Below, in pieces: positions 1 through 9,000 of a stretch of DNA of 28,106 nucleotides. The notes below the pieces were generated by a model that was not told where the DNA came from, searched no databases, and saw nothing but the letters and a program-made list of their open reading frames with translations. The DNA is taken from contig JACPXA010000132.1 of assembly GCA_016196785.1 (NCBI GenBank), positions 1-28,106 of the forward strand. Direction: 5' to 3'. The position numbers were made by a program, and so were the translations under genes. The DNA is from Elusimicrobiota bacterium. GTDB lineage: Bacteria; Elusimicrobiota; Elusimicrobia; 2-01-FULL-59-12; JACPXA01. Within the stretch, counting starts at the first letter, position 1; the number at the start of each line of letters is the position of its first letter.

Positions 1-1
1 C

Positions 2-3000
2 CCGCCCCCGGCTCCCACGCAACCTATTCCTGGACCGAACTGGCTACAGACGTTCATCGAGGCGATCGCTCCGTATGGGACGGTGAGGGAGATCCATGTT
101 CCAGCTCAGCCGAGTGGCCGAAAGCCTGATGTCACTCCCGGCATAGGCAAAACACCCCCCTTTGTTCTTCTCATCCAAGATGCACACCGGCATCTTGAGG
201 CTCAACAAAATATTGCCCACATCCTGCGAGCCGTCGGTGAGCAGTCAAAGGTCCAAGTCTTGGTCGGCATTGAAGGGACGAGTGGGCCGTTCCTCAGCGA
301 TCGGTTCCGTCAACTGCCTGACCAACGGATTCTCCGGAAAGTCGCCGACTGGTGTTTCCAGCATGAGTTGTTGACCGGCCCGGAGTATGCCGGGCTGACG
401 GTCCCCTCTCCTCTTTTGCTGTGGGGGGTGGATGATGGGCCGCGGTACGCCGCAAACGTGCGTGCCCTCAGGGAATCCCTCGCGCGTCGGCCACAAGCGG
501 AGGCGCTCCGTGAACAGCTGGCCAGTCATTTAGAGTCGCTCAAGGCGTCCGCCTATCCACCCGCACTGATTGCGCTTGATCGCCAAGCCACCGCTTTCCA
601 CAGCGGGCAACTCACGTTAGGAGCCTACCTGGCAGTCCTTCAATCCGCGAGTCACCAGCGTGGGGTCCCTCCCACCTTTCCTCATCTTCGCCAGTTCGCT
701 GAGGCGTTGGCCCAGGAGACGCAGCTCAATTTCTCCAAGGTTGAACGTCAGCGAGCCTTGCTGATTGGCCGTTTGAACCGGCAACTCCCAGACCAGGATC
801 GTCAGGCACTCCTTGAGGCCAGCGCAGCGTATCGGCTTGGTTCCATTGATGGGGAAACCTACTATCACAGGCTCGCGACGATTTGCCGACAGCGGGGGAT
901 GTTACTCGAAACCTTTCCACAGTTCCAGGCGTACGTTCGCTACGTCCTGCTCACCGAAGCGATCAATCACGAGGCCTTGTTCCGGGAGTTTCAGACGTTT
1001 GAGGAGCACACCTGGACCCAGCTCCTGCTCATCCCAGATCAACGGGTGCTCTTCCATGCAACACAGGTCCTCACCCTGCTTACCCGGCTTATGAATCACA
1101 CCCTTACCCCACCCGAATGGGAGATCTGCCAACGCCGCCGTCCCGAGGTCTTGGAAATGCTTGCACGATACGCGCCTGACATTTCCCCAGCCTTCCTCTT
1201 ACCGTTTGAGCAATTCTATCGGGAAGCCGAAGCGCGTAACCAGGCGCTCCTCACCAACCTGCTCGCCAAGATGGATGCACTGGAGTCTGACCCCAATTCT
1301 ATTGTCGTCCCCGCGAAAGCGGGGACCCAGAGACTGGATCCCCGATTGAGGCCTTCGGGGATGACGATTTCCCCTCGGATCGCTGTCCTTGTCGCCGGGG
1401 GGTTCCATACCCCTAGGTTGAGTCAGGCTTTAAAAACCCAGCAGATCCCCTATCTGGTCCTCGCCCCCCAGGTTACCCACGCGGAGGATGGCGCCAAGTA
1501 TCTGGAAGTGTTCGCTCGTGGCACCACCCCGCTAGAGCAGCTCTTCACGGGGAGGAACCTCACGCTGAATCTCCCCAGTGGACTGGCAACCCACGCGGCC
1601 GATTCCAAGGCGCAAGTGATCCAGAATACGGCATTAGGCACGTTGACATCCGGGGCGGTGGCTCTCACGGCTGCCGAGGCTCCCAACCATATTGTCCGCA
1701 TGGATCAGGTGCGTCAGGTCATCACCACGTTGGCAGATCTGCCAGGTATTGGAGCCGTCACCGCGACCGATCCTCGACTTGCGGGAAAGAACCAGATCGT
1801 GACGGTGACCTTCCAGGGTTTTCCTAGTATTGACGTTGTCGTCTCCGGGAAAGGTGGTGATGGGATTCAACTGGTCGAGTTTCGTCGTGCCAAGCATCGC
1901 CCCCATCGGTTTGCTTTCTTTGGGAAAAAGATCATGGCGGTCGGGATTTTCATCCTGGCGTGTATCTATGGAATCGGCTGGTTCCCAGCGATGAATCTGA
2001 TGGTCATAGGAAACGTACGCGGAGGCGTGGAGAAGGCGCAACTGGAAGCGCGGAGTTGGTTGTTTCGTGATTTGATCCGACAAGTCAGGGGGTGGTTCGA
2101 ACAACATGGGGTCCCTCGCACCCGCCAGGACCAGGAGATCGCAGCTTCCCATATTCAGCAGATGGGAGAGCGGTGGTGGGCTGAACATTACCTGCATCGG
2201 CCGTGGTTCCGATGGGCGCTCCGCGGGGTCGTCCAGTTCCCCCAAGGGGATGAACAATATCATCGCAATCTAGTGATCAACGTCGACAATCTCTGGGCAA
2301 TGTTCTTACACGTCTGGCAGGGAGGGGGGGCAACCGGGATTCATAACCATGCTGGGGTGATGGGGGTTTCTATCCCCTTTGGCGAAGGGTTAGTCGTAGA
2401 CGCCTGGGAGTTAGCCGAAAATCCTGGTGGACCGTGGGATGGCAAGGTCGTTGGGTTGCGATTTCTTGGTTCACGCCCCATGCCGGCCGGGCAAGGTCAG
2501 CGCCTTGTGAAAGGCAAGGGAGGTTCCATCCATGTCGTGAGGAATACGACCACAGAACCCAAGATGGTCTATGAAGTCTACTCCCCGCCCTTCACCCATG
2601 TGAATAATCCCATTCCTGTGGATGGGAACCTACCAGACTTTATCCCAGGCCACACCACCCCTTTTCACATCAGGCATGAACCCGCAGGGAACATGGCTCG
2701 CCGCCTCGCTCCCAGGCTCCTGACGAACGCCCGTCGACTAGACAGTCAGATGGTCCAAGAAGCCCTGAAGCGAGATGATGCGCCTCTTCCTGTCTACACC
2801 GCTGATGGGACCGCCATCCCCACCGCTGAGGGGGCCCTGCGTTATATGAGGACCCTGTGGGTGGAAACGTGGCACACCCAGGAAGGGTCACTGATCTTTA
2901 CACCGAAGCTCCCTCCGCAGGCTGAGAAGGTGAGACCGCGCAAGTTCTTGATCATTGTCTTTATCCTGGGGGTACCCCTCAGTCTGCTCGGTTTCCTGGG

Positions 3001-6000
3001 GGTCTCCCCTGGCATTTCGCATCTGGGGAACCTTTTTCTCCCTCCTCTCTTGATGACCTGGAAGCCGTTGAAACCATCGAATCCATTCCTGAGGATCGTC
3101 CGCATGGTCATTGAGAAGCTATCGGATGATGTCATTGGTGAGGCAGCCCGGAGAGAACTTCAAACCTTCTTCCAGGGAGTCACCCAAGTGGATCTGCTGA
3201 ACCCCACGCATCTCAGGGCCTTACACCGGCTAAATGAAGTGCTCCCTGCGCCGGCCTCGATCGGCAGGTGGGAGGAATTACCGCCGCAGGCTCGCCAGGT
3301 TCGGCAAAGGCTGAATGAGTGGGGATTTACCGGTGGGGTGTTCCGCCCAGGGGTGGAGTACGAAGACTGGATGGGCCAGGCCATTGCGCAAGTGCCTGGG
3401 CTTGACCCACCGGTGCAGTCCCAGTTACATCGGATCTTCCAACGTGGAGGGCCGATTGAGTCACTCCCCAGTAATGATGTGATATTGTTGAGCACCCTGA
3501 GGGTCCATCTCAGTGAGCTCGCTGTGCACGGGATACCAATCGCTAGCGAACTGAAGCGAATCGCCGGATACTTAGACGACCTCGGACTTGGGCTTGAATG
3601 GGCGAAAGCGTTGCTGGAGGACTCGAGATTCCAACAGGCGATGCGTCATGCGATCGAGGGGCGTCGGTTGTATCAAAAGGATCAGCCGGAAAAAGCGTTG
3701 AAGGCCTTTGATCAAGCGGTTCAATTATATCCAGAGTACCCACGGTTCCAGAATTGGTTGGGAGCGATGCAAACCAACTTTGCGGCTCAACTGTTTAATG
3801 ACTATTTGGCAAGTGCTAACGAGTCGTTACCACCAGGGCTAAACCCAGTCGTCAATCAAGCTGAGACGTTATTGCGGGAAGCCTTACGGCGGTTACCTCG
3901 ACCTATGGCCCACGAGGCGTACGGCAATTGGGGAACCCTCCTTCTCCTCAAGTATGGAACACAGAGGGAACAGGAGGCGATCCAGGCGTACCAACAGAGC
4001 ATAGCCATCGCCGAAGCGTTCAACCCGGCTTTCTTTGAGTCCAACAAGAATCTGGCTGTGTTGTACCTAACCAGATGGAGGCGCCATCACGAGAGAGGCG
4101 AACTGACCCGGGAGATCCAAGCTCTGCAGACCGCGCTGTCGTATAACCCGTGGCTGATCGCATCACGGGCACTCCTGGTGGGTCTCTATGCGCTCCAAGG
4201 CAACTATCAGGAGGCGATCCCCCAGATCGAGACGGTTTTCCGGCAGTATGAAGAGGGAGATTGGGAAACTTCTGAGGGCGAACGGGAGACCCCTGAAGGA
4301 AGGGCGATCGCCGAGGAGGAGATCACTCGGTTTCTTCTCGGCAGGCCTCGATTGTATAACGACTACGGCACTCAACTGCTCAGGCGCGAAAACCTTCCGG
4401 AGGCCCTTGCACAGTTTCATCGAGCCCTTCAACTCGCGCCGGACTATGGGGAGCCGTTAAGCAACATTGGGTATATCAAGCTTCTCCAAGGGGACGCCCC
4501 AGGAGCTCTTGAGTGGTTGACCAAGGCGGTGGAGGTTGATCAGTCAGCGCCCAAGTCACACCTCAATCGCGCTGTGGTGTTGTGGCTTCTTGGTCGGGTT
4601 GATGAAATGAAGCAAGAGCTCGGGCAAGCGTCGAGGTTGGCGGAGGAACAGGAGGATTCAGAGGTCCAAAGAGCGGCGAAACAAGTCGGCGCGAATCAAT
4701 CGGCCATCGAAATCATCGAAGCGGAGTCTCCCCAAGAAGTCGAGGTCATATTCCCCAATGACCCCCTTCATCCAAGACGGATCCCCGTGGCTGAGGCCAT
4801 TCAGGGTTTAAAGGGCGCCGTGCTGAAGATTCACGCCGATGTGGGGAACCCGCGCAAGCTCACCTGGGTAGGCCCTCGAGGAGGGAAAGGTTCAAAGGGC
4901 GCCATCCACCTCGGCTTGATCCTCATGTGGACAGGGCTCTCCCTTTTTGGGTTCAGCGCCTGGGCGTCCCTCGGACGTGGTGGTCCGTTCGTCCTGGCGT
5001 TGACCAATATGGCGCCGGCTTTGCTCTCCTGGCTGTCATCCACCTCTGCCGTGTCAGACCTCGCTCGATTCCTCACTGGCGGGTTCCCGCTGGTCACCCC
5101 CTTGGTTGGTGGAACTGATTCACCACATGAGGGGAAAAAAGCTCCTTCCGTGCCACCCCATTGGGACCCCATCTGGGAACTACCGAAGGGGAATGAACTG
5201 AGGGAGGTAGAAATCGTCATCCGTAAACTATCAGTCGAAGGCATCCCATCCATGGGCAGAGCTTTTGCCTCAATGGCACGTGAATGGAAGGAGAGTCGGC
5301 CTGCCCGGGCACTCCGAGCGATGTACTATCGCTACCCTGAGCTCGCAGGGGCCATCATCACGAGTATCAGCGAGGGATTACACCACCGCTGGAAAGCCAT
5401 CATCAACCCTCGTCTCCGGGAAGGAGAACCACCGGTCATTGAACCTGAATTGCTGGGTGCTCTGGTGAATCGAGGGCTGATCCGGTATCGGCAATTCGAG
5501 CAGGGGAAAAAGGATGAGCAAGATGACATTCTGGATTTCTCCAACGGTAGGTCATTGGCGGTTCGTCATGATCTTGAAGGGATTGCCGGCTTGATGGGCT
5601 ATCTCCCGAGAGCGGTGGTCCTGCGGATCCTGGCACGAGTCGCCGATGACCAGTTGAGAGTGCTCGTGCCTGCAATGATTTCGTTTGCAAGCACAAGAAA
5701 GACATGGGCGCCTGATGAAGCAGGGGCATGGACGCCTAATGAGGCGTACAACGTTGATGATGTCCTCAAGACACTCCCCCCCGAGCGTCAGCGGTTGATT
5801 CCAGAGTTGGGAACGTATCTGAACTCATTGAAATCCCCCCTGCCCTCGCTGAGCCAGGCCGTTGACGTGACCTCTAAACGGCGTTCGGAGTCCGATGAAC
5901 TGGATGAACTGACATTGGCGGTGGCGCTGCTCGGTCATGGCGGCAAGTTGGCAGTGACCAGCCAAATTGATTCCCTGTGCGAAGCCCTAGAGGTATTGCA

Positions 6001-9000
6001 CAACAGGGCCCCTTTAGAGTATTCCGAAGCCCTGAAGCTGTCCAGGGAACGCCTCTTGAGCCTCAAAGCCACGTTCACAGATCAATTGGTGCGACAGGTT
6101 AACGATCTCGGTGTCCACGTGAGGGACTTCGGGGAAGCGACCCCAGGGATGACCGCTCAGATCCGCCCCCTGATGGAACAGTTCACGCAATGGCTGCGTG
6201 CGTATGGAGACACGCTGCAGTTGACGGAGCGGACGATAGAGCTGTTCCGCTTAGAAAAAGTGCACTCCACACTCGAGCGAGAAACCTTGCATGTTCGTGC
6301 GCTGACCGAGTTCCTTGACGTGGGGCGCGCTCGCCATACGACGCCCGTCTTGCTCCAGCAGTGGTTGCCGGGACGGGTCTGGGAAACGAAAGGGCGACAA
6401 TTTCCGATTGAGTATCTCATGGACTCCGACCTCCCTCCGATCTCGGTGAACGAGGAACTCCTCCACCTCGCGTTGGAGCGAGTCCTATCTAACGCGTTTC
6501 AGGAGATAGAAAGACAGCCGCTGCGGCGGTCATCTGGCAAGGTCACGGTGACGGTCCGCCGATCACAGGACAACGCGCGAGTCACAATTGGATTATCCAA
6601 TCCAGGTCACCTCCCCACCGAAGATGCTCGACAGCTCTTCACCCTTAACTACGCCCGCCCGTCCTTTCACCATGGGATCGGCTTACCGTTCACTGCACGG
6701 GCCATCAAAGCCATGGGGGGGGCCATGACGGCCAACACCCTCGTGCAGGAGGGGATGCCGACAGTTAAATTCGTCATCACCTTCCCCTCGAATACCCCCA
6801 GCCGTCCAAACCATCAGCTCGTGGCATCTCCGACGTTCGGTAGGGTCTTCGCAGACCGTGGAGATTCCTGGGTTGGGCTGTTACTGGGCTTGGTCGGCTT
6901 TTTACTCTTCATTGTCCTGGCCTCATCGTTCACCTGGGCCAGCCTCTTGCCTCCAGCGGTTGTCCCCCCGCTGTTGATGGTCCAGCGACGATCGGAGAAG
7001 CCCGCTGGACTCAGACAGCATCCGGGACAGTCCTCCCCAGATGAAGCGATAGCCGCCGTCTCATTGGCGGTCGCGTTGCCAGAACATCTTGGGCCCTCCG
7101 TGACAGAGCGGATCCAGGTCATCCAGGGGACCTTGGACCATTTTGGGAGGCTCTTGTATCCAGAGGGAGAGGTACAGCAAGCGATGGTCGCCCAACTGTC
7201 TAAGACGTTGGGTCGGCTCCTCAAGGCATACCGTACCGGCCATGACGGATTCCTGCAACGTGCTCAAGCAATGGTTTTGATGAGGCACCCGCCGGCAACT
7301 AAAAATCAAGTGAAAGCCCTGAAAAAAGAATTCCATCGGTGGCTCCATGACTTTGATCACGCCCTACAAGCGACTGAGACGTTCATTCAGAGGTCATTAG
7401 TAGAGAAGGGGACCATGATGACGGGAGAGGAAAAGACCTATTTGGAGAACGTGCTCGTCCAGCTCCGACGTGAGAGAGCGCGCTACGGCGCGTTAAATAC
7501 CTTTCTTGTCCCTCCCCTGATCAATCACCGCGAGTCGGTTTCGCTGAACGAGTGGCTAGCGAACCACCCCTGGAGCACCGAGTGGGAACTTTCTGCTGTA
7601 GACACTTCAAGAGTCGAGAAAGATCTCCCTCGTCTCGAAGGGGATCCTCAGCTGTTCTCCCTCGCTTTGGAACGGATCCTCTCGAATGCCATCCATGAGC
7701 TTACAATGCGACAGAAGGAGCGACCACAGGTTCATTCGAAGGTGACGATCCGAGCGTTCCATGAAGATTCCCACCTCCACATTTGGGTCGAGTATCCCGG
7801 GAGTCGCGAAATGGTGACCAGCAGTCTTGTAATGGAGAGGATCCGTGGCCTCGACCTGACAGACCCGAAATCCCGTCATCGTATTGGTTTAAGCGTTGCC
7901 AGGCGATTGCTTGAGAGAATCGGAGGGGCTATCACTGTAGACGACGGGGAGGGAAGAGAAGGTCGTCTCTCCCCGGCCATCACAATTCGCATTACGTTTT
8001 CTGTTCCCTCTCTGTCCACGGCGAACGAGAACCCCCACCTTCGCACAGCTCGGGGAACCCGAATCCTGAGCTATCTGAAACAGCATTTTCAGCCATCTCA
8101 TAAGCCACATGTGGGGAATTGTTTCAGTGACGCCGGGAAGTGTTTGCACACGAGCTCCAGAACCATCTATCGCCGGCTCAAGGAGGCCGGTGAGGCAGGG
8201 CACCAACTCCGAGTGATGGCTCGGCAGATCATGAAAGAGGAGCGTCATAAACGTCATCAAGCCGTTCGACGACCCTCTCGCGAGCCGAAATTGCGTGTCC
8301 TCCTCCTCGACTTCGGGCCCATGTGGGGTAGTGGGTGGGAGGTCCTCGCAATGACCTTTCTGGGGGCGGGGCTGGTTCTTGCTATCGGGATCGTGACCAT
8401 CTTAAACGCTAAGAAAAGTCTGTTCCTGACCAATGGGCAGGTCTTCCCACGATTGTCCATGTTCCTGATGGCCGGCCTCCTGGCGGCGTCTGTATCCTCC
8501 CACGCACAGAGCATTCAGACACTTCATGCGCAGCAAGAGTGGCGGTTCGTGGAGCTCGTCGCCGACTCTGGTCAGGAGCTCTCAGGACAGTTCTTGGTCC
8601 TCCCCGCAGGCGGAGAGATGTCCGGAGAGGATACACGAGCGGCTGACCTCACCCGCCGGATCAACGAGCTGGATGCGTGGGAGGAACTGTCCAGGTATGG
8701 CACCCTGTTGTCTTTTCCTGGTCCCAGCCGGGGATCCGCACAGTCCCCTCCTCAGAGAATCATGGGGTTTTTAGTCGGCTGGAATGGCGATCACCATCCC
8801 GCCCTCATCATTCCTCCGAAAGGAAAGAAGATGTTCCGTATTACCGCAAAAAAAGGGGCGATGCGCTTTCAGGCTGGAAAGAACACATTGATTATTCGAG
8901 TCCCTCGGCCTACTCACATCCCGATAGGCCCGAGCGACGCCCTGTTTAGCATGGCGGAGGATGGATCCGCTGTAGAGAAGTATGACCCTGGCGGGCAATT

